From: Polyangiaceae bacterium
GTDB lineage: Bacteria; Myxococcota_A; Polyangia; Polyangiales; Polyangiaceae
Assembly: GCA_019637295.1 (NCBI GenBank)
Contig: JAHBVX010000007.1
Coordinates: forward strand, 62,001-126,000
Direction: 5' to 3'
Length of the DNA: 64,000 nucleotides
Shown: in pieces, positions 32,668-42,283 of the stretch
Position numbering within the stretch: position 1 is the stretch's first letter
Layout of the letters: every line of letters begins with the position of its first letter
Notes under the pieces: generated by a model
Databases searched by the model: none
What the model was told of the DNA's origin: nothing
What the model saw: the letters and a program-made list of their open reading frames with translations, nothing else
Translations under genes and position numbers: made by a program

Positions 32668-33444
32668 TCAGCTACAGCTGCCCGCCTCGCACTTGTCGCT
32701 GCAGCACTGCCAGCTCTGGGTGCAGTTCTGGCTCGCTGCCGCGCAGGCCAGGCCTGCCGCGCACTTGCCCGCAGCGCAGCTGCCGCTGCAGCAGTCCGAG
32801 GCCTTGTCGCAGCTCGCGAACGCCGCCGCGCACTGACCCGCGCCTACGGTGCAGATCCCGCCGGAACACTGCTTGCTACAGCAGGCGGCGCTGGAGGTGC
32901 AGAGCGAGCCCGTCAGGGCGCACGCGTTCAGCACCAGCGCGCACTTGCCGTTCGCGCAGTTGCCCGTGCAGCACTCGTCCTTGACGCTGCACGCGGCGTC
33001 GAAGGCCTTGCACAGGTTGGTCGGCCAGGTACAGGTGCCGTTGGCACACGAGCCCGAGCAGCACGCGCTCGCCTCCGTGCAGGCCAGCCCGGTGTTCGTG
33101 CACGTCGCCGCGACGCACACGCCGCTCGCGCACTTCTGATCGCAACACTCCGAGTCGCCCGCGCAGGCGGTGCCCTGCGCACCGCACGCCGCGGCGTCGC
33201 TGCCCGCGTCTCCCGCGCTGCCCGCGCTGCCTGCGGCTCCCGCACTTGCCCCAGTGCCCGCGGAGCCACCGCCGCTTCCGCCGGCTGCGGCGCCGCCGCT
33301 TCCGCCCGAGGACCCGCCGGTGCCGGCGTCCTGACCTCCGCTGCCCGCCGCCGCCTCCGAGTCGCTGCCGCCGCACGCGGCGAGGCCGCTGCCGGCGATG
33401 CACGTCAGAACCACACTTGCCCACACGAGTCCATGCTTTCTCAT
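32668..33444 (-). CDS. Lipoprotein with repeated Cys-rich modules
   Basis: The product has 258 residues. The signal peptide ends GSGLAACGG, followed by a Gly/Ser/Ala linker of about 70 residues. Six tandem modules of 25-28 residues follow, each with the pattern C-x6-C-x5-CC-x3-C-x4-C (for example SECCDQKCASGVC and DCCSGSCAAGKC). The modules should fold as small disulfide knots on the cell surface. Related proteins are common in Myxococcota; the ligand is unknown. ATG 33444 gives the correct signal peptide. Confidence 0.75.
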   Translation of the reverse strand: MRKHGLVWASVVLTCIAGSGLAACGGSDSEAAAGSGGQDAGTGGSSGGSGGAAAGGSGGGSAGTGASAGAAGSAGSAGDAGSDAAACGAQGTACAGDSECCDQKCASGVCVAATCTNTGLACTEASACCSGSCANGTCTWPTNLCKAFDAACSVKDECCTGNCANGKCALVLNACALTGSLCTSSAACCSKQCSGGICTVGAGQCAAAFASCDKASDCCSGSCAAGKCAAGLACAAASQNCTQSWQCCSDKCEAGSCS

Positions 33445-33581
33445 CCGCTTCTCCTGGCTTCCGTGCCCGAGCTCGAAACGGCAGAATTGCCGCAAGATCC
33501 GAGCTCGCGCTCCCATCGCCGCCCACAGTGCGCTCTTGACGCGCATCAAGCCATGACCTCCGAGGTAAGGTTCGGCGCGTC

Positions 33582-34382
33582 ATGGCCTCTCCCCCCTTCG
33601 GTCGCCTGGTTCGACGCCATCGCCACCGGCTGAAGATGTCGCAGGAGAAGCTGGCCGAACGCGCCGGGATCTCCAGCCGGCACATGAGCTTCATCGAGAA
33701 CGGCAGGGCGCAGCCGAGTCGCGAGATCGCCCTCGAGATCGCCAACGCGCTCGAGGTGCCGACCCACGAGCTCGGCTTGTTCCTCGAGGTCGCGGGCTAC
33801 GTCGCGCCGACCGAGGACGCGCTGCCCCTGAAGCAGCAGGAGCTGCACGTGCTGATGCAGGTGATCAGCGATCCGGCGATCATGCACGATCGCTACGGCG
33901 TGATCAGCGCGGTGAACGCCAAGGCCATGGCCTTGTTCGGCATGTTCCTCGATCCGGCGCTGGTGCGCAGCACCGATCACGGCCTTCGACTGTTCGAGCT
34001 GCTGCGACCCAAGCTGAAGAACTGGGGCGAGTTTCAGGCGTTCTATCGCCGGCGTGTGTTCCTGGAGCTGCTCCGCTCGGGCAACAGCGATCCCGAGCTG
34101 GAGCGCCTGGTGCGTCGCTGGAGCGGCGACGGCGAGAGCCTGCGGGGCGACGTGGCGGGCGCGGTGGCGCGCGCCGCGATGCTCTGGGGCGACCAGATCG
34201 CCGAGTTTCGCCTGCTCACGGCCACCCTCGGCACCCCCAGCGACGTCGCGTTTCGCGACTACCGCTTCGCGCTCATTCTGCCGGGCAACGAGCTGGCGGT
34301 CGAGCTCATCGAGCGCGCCGAGGCCACCGTCGCCGGAGGCGCAGCGTCCAAGCGCTCGGTGTATCCGCCGTCGGCTCCGTGA
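33582..34382 (+). CDS. XRE-family regulator with MmyB-like ligand domain
   Basis: The product has 266 residues. An HTH_3 domain at about 7-60 (MSQEKLAERAGISSRHMSFI) is followed by a MmyB-like ligand-binding domain (YGVISAVNAKAMALFGMFLD; FRDYRFALILPGNELAVELI). MmyB domains bind fatty-acid-like ligands in the one structure known to me, so this may be a lipid-sensing regulator. It is convergent with the permease operon and about 140 bases from the Cys-rich lipoprotein gene. Confidence 0.85.
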   Translation: MASPPFGRLVRRHRHRLKMSQEKLAERAGISSRHMSFIENGRAQPSREIALEIANALEVPTHELGLFLEVAGYVAPTEDALPLKQQELHVLMQVISDPAIMHDRYGVISAVNAKAMALFGMFLDPALVRSTDHGLRLFELLRPKLKNWGEFQAFYRRRVFLELLRSGNSDPELERLVRRWSGDGESLRGDVAGAVARAAMLWGDQIAEFRLLTATLGTPSDVAFRDYRFALILPGNELAVELIERAEATVAGGAASKRSVYPPSAP

Positions 34383-34406
34383 CGAGACAGCGCCACGCGA
34401 GGGAGT

Positions 34407-35705
34407 CTAGCTCGGTGCAGTGGGCGCTCGCGCGCGACGCCGGCTGAGCGCGTGCCAGCCGAGACCCGCGGCGATCAACGCCAGCCCCGTGAGCCAGATC
34501 CGCGGCTCGACCCAGAACGCGAGACCGAGGCAGCTCACCAGGCCCAGGGCGGGCACGACCGAGGGGTACAGGCGGCTCTCGGCGGGCAGCCGGAGCGCGG
34601 CCAGGTTGGTGAGGGCGTAGTACACGAGCACGCTGAAGGCGCTGAAGGACCAGGTGGCGCGCACGCTGCCGCTCAGCGTCAGCAACGCGATGAAGCCGCC
34701 GACGGCGAGGACCGCGCTCCGGGGCGACGCGTGCCCGGCGGCGAGTCGCCCGAGCGCCCGCGGCAGATCGCCTCGCCGCGCCATGGCGAGCACGACGCGG
34801 GACAAGCCCAACAGCAGGTTGAGCAGCACGCCGAGCATGGCGGTGATCGCGCCGAGCGCGACGAGCCAGACCGCCTCGGGGCGCGAGAAGCGCGCGGCGA
34901 CGACGCTGAGCGGCGCGACGGCTCCCCGGGTGGCTCGCGCCAGACCGTCGGCGCCCACGTGGCCCAGCGCGACGAACGTGACCGCGACGTACACCAGCAT
35001 CGTGACGAGCAGCGTGGTGACGATGGCCTTCGGGATGTTCCTGCTCGGCTCGCGGATCTCTTCGCCCAGGGTGGCGATGCGCCCGTAGCCCGTGTACGCG
35101 ACGAACATCAAGGCCGTAGCCTGGAGCAACGCGGGGACTCCGTGGCTCGGCTGCAAGGGTGAGGCGAGGTGTTCGCTGGCGCCAGCGAGCGCCCCCCTGA
35201 ATCCGAACACGACGAACGCGGCGAGCGCGAGCAGCGTCGTGGTCACGATCACGGCGTTGGCCCGGCTCGAGCGGCTCATGCCGCCCGCCACGACCGCGGT
35301 CAGCGCCCCCACGGCCGCCAGGGCGAGGGTGAGCCGCGCGAGGGAGCCGCCCCAGCCGAGCGCCGACAGCACGTAGCCCGCGAAGCCCAGCGCCGCGGTC
35401 GCCGCCGAGGCGCTCTTGGCGCACAAGAACATCCACCCGGCGGTGAAGCCCAGGGCAGGGCTCAGGTAGCGATAGCCGTACTCGTAGCTGCCGCCGCTGA
35501 CCGGGTGACTGGCCGCGAGCTGGGCGCTCGACAGGCCGTTGAAGGTCGCCACCAGGGCGCCGAGCGCCACCGCGAGCAGCACCGAGGGCCCGGTGACGCC
35601 GGCGGCCATCCCGACGCTCACGAAGATGCCCGTGCCCAGGATGGAGCCGAGCCCCATCAGGACGGCGCCGGGGACGCCGACGATCCGGGGCAGCGAGCGC
35701 GTCAC
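34407..35705 (-). CDS. APC-family amino-acid permease
   Basis: The product has 432 residues with about twelve membrane helices. GLGSILGTGIFVSVG in helix 1 is the unwound substrate-binding segment of the APC superfamily, and SYEYGYRYLSPALGFTAGW and GEEIREPSRNIPKAI are further family marks. It should exchange or import amino acids or amines across the inner membrane. It starts inside the end of the ceramidase-like gene (4-base overlap), so the two form one operon. Confidence 0.87.
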   Translation of the reverse strand: MTRSLPRIVGVPGAVLMGLGSILGTGIFVSVGMAAGVTGPSVLLAVALGALVATFNGLSSAQLAASHPVSGGSYEYGYRYLSPALGFTAGWMFLCAKSASAATAALGFAGYVLSALGWGGSLARLTLALAAVGALTAVVAGGMSRSSRANAVIVTTTLLALAAFVVFGFRGALAGASEHLASPLQPSHGVPALLQATALMFVAYTGYGRIATLGEEIREPSRNIPKAIVTTLLVTMLVYVAVTFVALGHVGADGLARATRGAVAPLSVVAARFSRPEAVWLVALGAITAMLGVLLNLLLGLSRVVLAMARRGDLPRALGRLAAGHASPRSAVLAVGGFIALLTLSGSVRATWSFSAFSVLVYYALTNLAALRLPAESRLYPSVVPALGLVSCLGLAFWVEPRIWLTGLALIAAGLGWHALSRRRARAPTAPS

Positions 35706-37360
35706 CGTGCGCCGCTGGCGAGCGTCAGTGAGGAGAACGTCTCGGCGAGCGCCGCGGCCGTGTCGGGGCCCAGCGAGTTGACCTCGCCGTACTGCGGGTC
35801 ATTGCCGGTGACGTACGCGTAGGGCTTTACCTGATCCCACTGCGCCTTGGGGATGATGTAGCCGAGCGCGTCGTTCGCGTTGTTGACGATCACCGAGACG
35901 GTCCCGGCGGGCAGCAGGCTGGACAGCGCCGGCTCCTTGGGCGCATCGGGGAAGTCCGCGCCTTCGGGCCGCTCGATGAGGCTCTGGCCGTCCGGCAGGG
36001 TGAGCCACAGCTCCGGGTACAGCTCGCCGGGGACCATCGCGATCGCGAGCGGACCGAGGCGCAGCAGGTTCAGCTCGGTCTGCAGCGCGACGTTCCCGCC
36101 CACGATCTCGCCGAGCCCGACCACTGCCTGCTCTTCGGCGCTCAGCTGCGCGCCGGTCTCGACGCTGAACAGGTTGCGGGGCAAGAGCCCGAGGGTGAAG
36201 GCGAGCGCCAGGGCGCCGTTGGTCGTGGTGAGCAGCCGCGAACGGCGCTCGAAGCCGAGCGCTGCCGCGCCGCTGCCGACCTCGACGGCGTCACTCGCGG
36301 CCAGGGCCGAGAGCGCGCGGCTCGCGGCGCCGCGTCCGACGTACTCGGCGCGCTCGAAGGTGCCCTGCGGACACGTCTGCTCGCCGGTGCCGTCCGGACA
36401 GCCCACGATGCCGATCGTGGTGGACAGTCCCCCGAGGGAGCCGTTGAAGTACAGCGCCACCGCGTCGGGGTGCGCTTGCTCGAGCTCGTCGCGTAGGTAG
36501 TGGGGGAAATCCGAGGTGAGCTCGCTGTTGTTCGAGCCGAGCGCCTCGGGGTGGTTGCCCCAGAACACGGCGCTGGCGATGGCCTCGTTGTCTTGCGCAT
36601 CGCGGAAGAGCACCGCCGTCAGCGCTTGATCGATCACCTTCGGCAAGCGCGTGTCGTTCACGAGCTCCGGCGCCTCCGTCCGCGCGAACCGCAGAGTCGC
36701 CGGCCGTGCCGCGGCGTGCGCCTCCTTCAGCGCTTGGACCGCGCGCTCGCGCAGGCGCTGGACGTAGGCCGCGTCGTAGCCGGAGATCCCCGTCGCCGGG
36801 CCCCAGATCCCCATCGTGTCCGGGCCCTGGTGATTGTGGGTGGTCGCCACCACCACGTGGTCGAAGGGCAGGCCCGCGTCCCGCGCGGCTTGGCGGATGG
36901 CGAGCACGTCGTCGTGAAAGAAGCCGACCAAATCGAGCGCGAGCAGGCCGATGGACACGTCGCCCTGCTCGAGCACCAGGGCGCGCGCCCACACGTCGTC
37001 GTGCACCGAGGTCGCGGCGCGGGCGTTGCCGAAGCCCGCGAGCCACACGCCATCCCACTGACCGTTGCCGTTCAAATCGTCGAAGGGTTCGTCGTCGTTG
37101 TGAACTCCGTTGCCGTCCGTGTCCGTCCAGGTCTCCACCGCGGGCGTGATCGCGACCTTGGCGGCGCCCACCCGGAGCTCGCCGGTCGCGGTCGCGCACC
37201 AGGCCGCGCCCGGACACGAGAGCGGCGGGACCCGACCCTGCTCGTCGAGGATGGGGGCCATGCTCGGCGCGGCCTTCGGCGCGGCCGGAGCGTCGGAGCA
37301 CGCCGCGAGCGCGGCGGCGAGGGCGGCACACAGGAAGGAGCGAGTGACGAGGCTGGGCAT
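35702..37360 (-). CDS. Neutral-ceramidase-like lipoprotein
   Basis: The product has 552 residues. The signal peptide ends AAALAAC, so it is a lipoprotein. The body resembles neutral/alkaline ceramidases: RVGAAKVAITPAVETW at the N-terminal strand, VVVATTHNHQGPDTMG with the zinc-type His pair, and GLGEIVGGNVALQTELNLL. An Asp-rich DTDGNGVHNDDEPFDDLNGN insertion looks like a Ca-binding loop. It probably cleaves amide-linked lipids outside the cell, and the coupled permease could take up a product. The family call is moderate, since only the N-terminal half matches well. Confidence 0.68.
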   Translation of the reverse strand: MPSLVTRSFLCAALAAALAACSDAPAAPKAAPSMAPILDEQGRVPPLSCPGAAWCATATGELRVGAAKVAITPAVETWTDTDGNGVHNDDEPFDDLNGNGQWDGVWLAGFGNARAATSVHDDVWARALVLEQGDVSIGLLALDLVGFFHDDVLAIRQAARDAGLPFDHVVVATTHNHQGPDTMGIWGPATGISGYDAAYVQRLRERAVQALKEAHAAARPATLRFARTEAPELVNDTRLPKVIDQALTAVLFRDAQDNEAIASAVFWGNHPEALGSNNSELTSDFPHYLRDELEQAHPDAVALYFNGSLGGLSTTIGIVGCPDGTGEQTCPQGTFERAEYVGRGAASRALSALAASDAVEVGSGAAALGFERRSRLLTTTNGALALAFTLGLLPRNLFSVETGAQLSAEEQAVVGLGEIVGGNVALQTELNLLRLGPLAIAMVPGELYPELWLTLPDGQSLIERPEGADFPDAPKEPALSSLLPAGTVSVIVNNANDALGYIIPKAQWDQVKPYAYVTGNDPQYGEVNSLGPDTAAALAETFSSLTLASGAR

Positions 37361-37404
37361 GGCGGCGGCCTGGACTCTAGTTCAAGCTCGCCGGCGTCGC
37401 CGGG

Positions 37405-37445
37405 TTGACGGAGCCCACGCCGCCCGCTATATCGTAATTCTACGA
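37405..37445 (+). promoter_or_regulatory. arsR promoter and operator
   Basis: TTGACG (37405-37410), a 17-base spacer and TATATC (37428-37433) make a good sigma-70 promoter. The palindrome TCGTA-ATTC-TACGA (37432-37445) overlaps the -10 box and reaches the arsR ATG at 37445. Transcription should start about 5 bases before or at the ATG, so the message is probably leaderless. Confidence 0.72.
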
Positions 37446-37780
37446 TGATGCCCACAGACGAGTGTTGTCCGCCCGCCGCAGACGTGGGGGCTCTCGGGTC
37501 CGTCGAGGGCGACGACGCGGACCAGGAGCTCGCCGCGCTGACCAAGGCCATCGGTCACCCCGCCCGAGTCAAGATCCTCCGCCTGCTCGCGCGCCGGGCC
37601 GGCTGCATTTGTGGGGACATCGTGGACGAGCTGCCGCTCGCTCAATCGACCGTCTCGCAGCACCTCAAGGTGCTCAAGGCGGCGGGGCTGATCCGCGGCG
37701 ACGTGGACGGACCTCGGGTCTGCTACTGCATCGAGCCCGGCGCGCTCGGTCGCCTGAAGGCCCTGGTTGGCGGACTGTGA
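37445..37780 (+). CDS. arsR: Arsenic-responsive repressor ArsR
   Basis: The product has 111 residues. [23 protein letters not shown] and [21 protein letters not shown] form the winged helix, with the Cys pair of CICGD near the recognition helices and more Cys in VCYCIE and ECCPP. These Cys can bind As(III). The start is ATG 37445 or the adjacent 37448. It lies 58 bases before arsM and is followed by sigZ. The operator overlaps its own promoter. Confidence 0.9.
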   Translation: MMPTDECCPPAADVGALGSVEGDDADQELAALTKAIGHPARVKILRLLARRAGCICGDIVDELPLAQSTVSQHLKVLKAAGLIRGDVDGPRVCYCIEPGALGRLKALVGGL

Positions 37781-37838
37781 GCGAGCCCGTGCGTCCTTTC
37801 GTGGCCAAGGCCGTCTTGGCGAGCAGGAGACTACCAGC

Positions 37839-38663
37839 ATGAACGACCGGAACCAGGACTCAGTGCGGGCAGCGGTACGCGAGCAGTATGGAAGCATCGC
37901 GCGCTCCGGAGGTGGCTGCGCGCCGGGATGTTGCGGTCCCTCACCGGATGCGAGCTTGGCTCTCGGCTATTCGGCCGACGATCTCGCGGCGGTGCCCGAC
38001 GGCGCGAACATGGGGCTCGGCTGCGGCAACCCGCAGGCCATCGCCGCGCTCGCCCCAGGCGAGACGGTGCTCGATCTGGGCGCCGGCGGCGGGTTCGACT
38101 GCTTCCTCGCGGCCAAGCAGGTGGGGCCGACGGGACGAGTCATCGGTGTGGACATGACGCCAGACATGGTGGAGAAGGCGCGCAAGAACGCGCTCACCGT
38201 CGGCGCCCAGAACGTGGAGTTTCGCCTCGGCGAAATCGAGCACCTGCCCGTCTCGGACGCGAGCGTGGACGTCATCCTCTCCAACTGCGTCGTCAACCTG
38301 AGCCCGGACAAAGCCTCGGTGTTTCGCGAGGCGTATCGCGTGCTCAAGCCCGGCGGGCGGCTGGCGATCAGCGACGTGGTCGCGCTCGATGCGCTGCCGG
38401 CGGCGCTCTCCGAGGACATCGCGGCGTTGACGGGCTGCGTCGCTGGAGCGGCGCGGGTAGATGCGCTGACGCAGACGCTCGTCGCCGCGGGCTTCGAGGA
38501 CGTGCGCGTGGAGGTCAAGCCCGAGAGCCGCGCGTTCATCGCTGAGTGGATGCCCGGCAAGGGAGTCGAAGACTTCGTCGCGTCCGCGACCATCGAGGCC
38601 GTCAAGCCCGGGAGCGGCTCGTGCTGCGCGCCCTCGTGCTGCGACGGAAAGGGTACCCCGTGA
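37839..38663 (+). CDS. arsM: Arsenite S-adenosylmethionine methyltransferase
   Basis: The product has 274 residues. The SAM motif [33 protein letters not shown] and the Cys at [11 protein letters not shown] are typical of ArsM; GCVAGA carries another conserved Cys. The N-terminal [12 protein letters not shown] adds the first Cys cluster, and the C-terminal tail has CCAPSCC. The enzyme methylates As(III) to volatile or less retained forms. ATG 37839 is chosen over 37767, which overlaps arsR. The stop overlaps the sigma-factor start as GTGA. Confidence 0.93.
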   Translation: MNDRNQDSVRAAVREQYGSIARSGGGCAPGCCGPSPDASLALGYSADDLAAVPDGANMGLGCGNPQAIAALAPGETVLDLGAGGGFDCFLAAKQVGPTGRVIGVDMTPDMVEKARKNALTVGAQNVEFRLGEIEHLPVSDASVDVILSNCVVNLSPDKASVFREAYRVLKPGGRLAISDVVALDALPAALSEDIAALTGCVAGAARVDALTQTLVAAGFEDVRVEVKPESRAFIAEWMPGKGVEDFVASATIEAVKPGSGSCCAPSCCDGKGTP

Positions 38664-39247
38664 TCGCGGCTGCCGAACGCGGCGCGTGGCAACAGCTCGA
38701 GGCGAAGCTCCGACCCTTCGTCGCTCGCCGCGTGACCTCGCCCGCGGACGTGGACGACGTGGTTCAAGACACGCTCCTGCGCATCGAGCGAGGAGTGACG
38801 CAGCTGCGGGACGACCAGCGCTTCGGGCCCTGGGTCTATCGCGTCGCCCGCAGCGCCATCGTCGATCATCGCCGCTCCGCCGCGCGACACCCCCTCGCCA
38901 GCGCGGAGGTGCCCGAGCAAGCCGATGTGGAAGAGAGCGACGAGCTCGCCCGCGACGAGCTCGCCGGCTGCATCGCGCCCTTCGTCGCCGCGCTGCCGTC
39001 GCCCTACCGGGAGGCGCTGACCCTCACCGAGCTCGAGGGCATGACCCAGCGAGACGCCGCCGCCATGCTCGGGATCTCCCTATCGGGCATGAAGTCGCGC
39101 GTGCAGCGCGGACGGCGACTGCTGCGGCGCTCGCTCGAGCAGTGCTGCCACATCGCTCTCGACGCCCGGGGAGGGGTCATGGACTGGCAGGCGCGCCCGG
39201 ATGGGTGCGTGCCGTCACGCTGCGGCAGTGGCCTGGCGGGTAGATGA
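38660..39247 (+). CDS. SigZ-type ECF sigma factor, coupled to arsM
   Basis: The product has 195 residues. Region 2 reads [19 protein letters not shown] and region 4 reads [26 protein letters not shown]. The C-terminal tail has [15 protein letters not shown] and CVPSRC, the Cys-containing extension typical of SigZ proteins. It starts with GTG 38660 in a GTGA overlap with arsM, so it is translated with the arsenic genes. No anti-sigma gene follows; the Cys tail may sense metals or thiols (inference). Confidence 0.85.
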   Translation: MIAAAERGAWQQLEAKLRPFVARRVTSPADVDDVVQDTLLRIERGVTQLRDDQRFGPWVYRVARSAIVDHRRSAARHPLASAEVPEQADVEESDELARDELAGCIAPFVAALPSPYREALTLTELEGMTQRDAAAMLGISLSGMKSRVQRGRRLLRRSLEQCCHIALDARGGVMDWQARPDGCVPSRCGSGLAGR

Positions 39248-39286
39248 CCGTTGACGCAGCGGACGGTCCTGACTTGGGATCACCGC

Positions 39287-39883
39287 ATGCCCGAGCCGGA
39301 TCGTCGCGTCGACGCCTACATCGCCCGCGCGCCGGAGACGGCGCGGCCCATCTTGGAGAAGCTGCGCCGCGCGGTGCACGCTGGGGGGCCCGCGCTGAGC
39401 GAGGACATCAAGTGGGGCTCTCCTGCGTTCGTGGGTGAGCGGATCGTGTGCAGCTTGGTGGCGTTCAAGAAGCACACGGCCATTTGGTTTCATCAGGGCG
39501 CCCGGCTCGCGGATCCGGGCGGCGTGCTCCTACCCGGCAAGACCGTCGCCATGCGCGCCGCTCACTTCACCGACGGCAAGCAGGTGAGCCTGCGCGCCAT
39601 CACGGCGCTCGTGCAGCAAGCGGTGGCGCTCGATGCCCACGACTCGGCCGCGGGCAGGCCCCGAGCGCGGCGACCCCCGCCCGAGGTCCCTCCGGCTCTA
39701 CTGGCGGCGCTGAGAGGGAACGCCAAGGCCAAGCGCTTCTTCGCGAGCCTGACCGCCGGTCGGCAACGCGACTACGTGGACTGGATCACCTCCGCCAAGC
39801 GCGCCGACACGGTTGACCGGCGAATCGCCGAGACCATTGCCCGGCTCGCGCGGGGGCAGCGCTTCGGCGAGAAGGCCGAGTGA
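39287..39883 (+). CDS. DUF1801/YdeI-like protein
   Basis: The product has 198 residues. The N-terminal DUF1801 domain (RPILEKLRRAVHA; SEDIKWGSPAF) is followed by a YdeI/OmdA-type C-terminal domain (ALRGNAKAKRFFASLTAGRQRDYVDWI in outline). Proteins of this kind protect against antimicrobial peptides or bind small ligands. ATG 39287 is preferred to 39251. It stands between the arsenic module and dps. Confidence 0.82.
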   Translation: MPEPDRRVDAYIARAPETARPILEKLRRAVHAGGPALSEDIKWGSPAFVGERIVCSLVAFKKHTAIWFHQGARLADPGGVLLPGKTVAMRAAHFTDGKQVSLRAITALVQQAVALDAHDSAAGRPRARRPPPEVPPALLAALRGNAKAKRFFASLTAGRQRDYVDWITSAKRADTVDRRIAETIARLARGQRFGEKAE

Positions 39884-39944
39884 GTGCCGGGGTCGACGAC
39901 CGTCGGGTTTCTGACTAAGTAATCCAGGCACCCAGGACGATCAC

Positions 39945-40412
39945 ATGAAAATCGACATCGGAATAGACGCCAAAGATCGTGAGGAGATCGCCGGAGGGCT
40001 CTCGCACGTGCTGGCCGACACGTACACGCTGTACCTCAAGACGCACAACTTCCACTGGAACGTCACCGGTCCGATGTTCCAGACGCTGCACGTCATGTTC
40101 GAGACCCAGTACGACGAGCTCGCGCTCGCCGTCGATCTGATCGCGGAGCGCATCCGCGCGCTCGGCTTGCCCGCGCCGGGCACGTACAAGCAGTTCGCCA
40201 AGCTCTCGGCCATTCAGGAAGAGGACGAGGTGCCGTCCGCCAAGGACATGATCCGCCTGCTCGTGCAAGGACACGAGACGGTGGCGCGCACCTCGCGCAA
40301 GGCGTTCAAGGCGGCCGAGAAGGTCAGCGATCAGCCGACCTGTGATCTTCTCACTCAGCGCATGCAGGTGCACGAGAAGACGGCGTGGATGCTGCGCAGC
40401 CTGCTGGAGTGA
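39945..40412 (+). CDS. dps: Dps ferritin-like DNA-protection protein
   Basis: The product has 155 residues. [16 protein letters not shown] and [20 protein letters not shown] carry the intersubunit ferroxidase ligands of Dps. The protein forms a 12-subunit cage that oxidises Fe(II) with peroxide and shields DNA. It ends in a GTGA overlap with an alpha/beta hydrolase gene, so both are co-translated. A ribosome-binding site is not striking. Confidence 0.93.
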   Translation: MKIDIGIDAKDREEIAGGLSHVLADTYTLYLKTHNFHWNVTGPMFQTLHVMFETQYDELALAVDLIAERIRALGLPAPGTYKQFAKLSAIQEEDEVPSAKDMIRLLVQGHETVARTSRKAFKAAEKVSDQPTCDLLTQRMQVHEKTAWMLRSLLE

Positions 40413-40936
40413 GCGACGCGGGCCCGAGGCTGCTCTTCGCCCACGGGCTCGAGAGCGGCCCCGTCGGCAAGAAGTCGGAGGCCCTGCGCGCCGCGGGCTT
40501 CGCGCTGGTGGCGCCGGATTGCCGGGGCCTCGAGCTGGCCGCGCGGATCGACGTGCTCCGCGCGGCGATTGTCGCGGAGGGCGAGCCGCCGCTGCTCGTG
40601 GGCTCGTCCTTCGGCGGACTCGCGGCGCTCCGCGCGGCCGCGTTGGCGGCGCGGGACGGTCACGCCGTGCGGGCCCTCCTGCTGTGCGCTCCGGCGCTCG
40701 GCCTCGCGCCTGCCGAGTGGGCGGCGGAGCTCGGGCCGCCCGCCCGCACGGAGCTCGTGCACGGCCTGCGCGACGCGGTGGTGCCCATCGCCGACAGCCG
40801 CCGCTACGCTGCCGCCTACGGCGCGACGCTGTTCGAGGTGGACGACGATCACCGGCTGAACGAGCGCGGGCTCGCGGTCATCCTCGAGCGCGCGGCGGTG
40901 CTTCTGTGTCAGACTGAGGGTCGGGACATGCGATGA
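40409..40936 (+). CDS. Small alpha/beta hydrolase (YqiA-like)
   Basis: The product has 175 residues. [19 protein letters not shown] is the oxyanion-hole region, [12 protein letters not shown] the nucleophile elbow (Ser in GSSFGG) and DDDHRLNE contributes the catalytic His. The size fits YqiA-like esterases. GTG 40409 is used because it overlaps the dps stop; an ATG 24 bases earlier is possible. It overlaps the next gene by ATGA. Confidence 0.82.
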   Translation: MSDAGPRLLFAHGLESGPVGKKSEALRAAGFALVAPDCRGLELAARIDVLRAAIVAEGEPPLLVGSSFGGLAALRAAALAARDGHAVRALLLCAPALGLAPAEWAAELGPPARTELVHGLRDAVVPIADSRRYAAAYGATLFEVDDDHRLNERGLAVILERAAVLLCQTEGRDMR

Positions 40937-42156
40937 CGCGGACGGCGGAGACGATGCGAGGCGCGCGGCGGTGGCCGTGGCCTGCCGGTGTGGCCCTCCT
41001 GATGGCGATCGCGGCCTTTGGCTGTGGCGGCGACGGGGACGACGAACCGGGGCTCGGGGCCGAGCCCGCGCCCGGCGCGGCCGACGCGCTCGGCCCCTAC
41101 GGCGTGGGCGTCACCACGTTCACCTTGGACGAGGCGGACCGGCCGCTGCCCGTCGAGGTCTGGTACCCCGCCGGGAGTGGCGGCACGCCGGCCGAGTACG
41201 ACGTGATGATCGGCGCGATCAAGCTGGCGTCCATCGAGAGCGCTCACGGCGCGCGCCGGGACGCCAAGGTGGATCGTCGCGGCGCGCCCTACCCGGTGGT
41301 CGTCTTCTCGCACGGCAGCGGCGGCACTCGCGTACAGAGCGTGTACTTGACCGAGTACCTCGCCAGTCACGGCTTCGTCGTCGTCGCGCCCGACCACCTG
41401 GGCAACACCATCGCCGAGGAGGTCAACAAGTCGGCGGCGCTGGTGCCGGCCGAGGCGGCGCGGCTCCGGCCCATCGACGTGTCGGTCTCGCTGGACGCCC
41501 TGCTCGCTCTGCCCCAGGGCGATCGCCTGCACGGCGTGGGCGACGTCGCGCGCGTTGGGATCGCGGGGCACAGCTTCGGCGGCTTCACCGCCATGCGCAT
41601 CGCGGGCGCGACCATCGACGTGGACGCGGTGATCACCGAGTGCGAAGGCTCGGGGGATCTGGTGTGCCAGGGCTACGAAGAGGTGGTCGAGCCGTTCCCG
41701 ATCTCCGCCCGGGATCCGCGCTTCCTCGCGGCGCTGCCGCAGGCCCCGGGCGGCACGAAGGTGTTTCAGGCCGGCGGAGCGGATGGGTTCGCCGCCGTGC
41801 AGGTACCGACCTTCATCCAGGCCGGGACGACCGACGCCACGACGCCCTACGACTACGAGGCGCAGCTGCCGTTCGCCCACCTGCCGTCGCCAGCCTACCT
41901 GCTCGGCATCGAGGACGCCGGCCACTTCACCTTCTCGGACATTTGTCGCCTGCTCACGACCGCGGGATTGACCTTCGACGCCTTCGACGACGGCTGCAGC
42001 CCGAGCAACATCCCCGCCGCCGACGCCCACGCGCTGCTCTTGCCGTCGGCGACCGCGTTCTTTCAGCTCTACCTGCGCCAGGACGCGAGCTTCGCTTCGT
42101 GGCTCGTGCCGCCATCGCCGTTGCCCCAGGGGGTCGCCGAGTTCGAGGTGCGCTGA
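40933..42156 (+). CDS. Secreted alpha/beta hydrolase (PAF-acetylhydrolase-like)
   Basis: The product has 407 residues. A lipobox-like end IAAFGCGGD after a hydrophobic segment indicates a lipoprotein. The fold has PVVVFSHGSGGTRVQ (oxyanion loop), GIAGHSFGGFTAM (nucleophile Ser) and DAGHFTFSD (His). The general layout resembles platelet-activating-factor acetylhydrolases and dienelactone hydrolases. It is coupled to the YqiA-like gene and dps. The substrate is unknown. Confidence 0.8.
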   Translation: MTRTAETMRGARRWPWPAGVALLMAIAAFGCGGDGDDEPGLGAEPAPGAADALGPYGVGVTTFTLDEADRPLPVEVWYPAGSGGTPAEYDVMIGAIKLASIESAHGARRDAKVDRRGAPYPVVVFSHGSGGTRVQSVYLTEYLASHGFVVVAPDHLGNTIAEEVNKSAALVPAEAARLRPIDVSVSLDALLALPQGDRLHGVGDVARVGIAGHSFGGFTAMRIAGATIDVDAVITECEGSGDLVCQGYEEVVEPFPISARDPRFLAALPQAPGGTKVFQAGGADGFAAVQVPTFIQAGTTDATTPYDYEAQLPFAHLPSPAYLLGIEDAGHFTFSDICRLLTTAGLTFDAFDDGCSPSNIPAADAHALLLPSATAFFQLYLRQDASFASWLVPPSPLPQGVAEFEVR

Positions 42157-42283
42157 GTCCGCTGGGCGGTGACGAGCGTTCTAGGCTAGACTCAACGCTC
42201 GGCGGTCTTCCATTTCCGCTGCCTTGCCCACCGGCGCCAACGACGAGCTGGGCTTCTGCTGCGCGACGTGAGCGAACCTGGTC

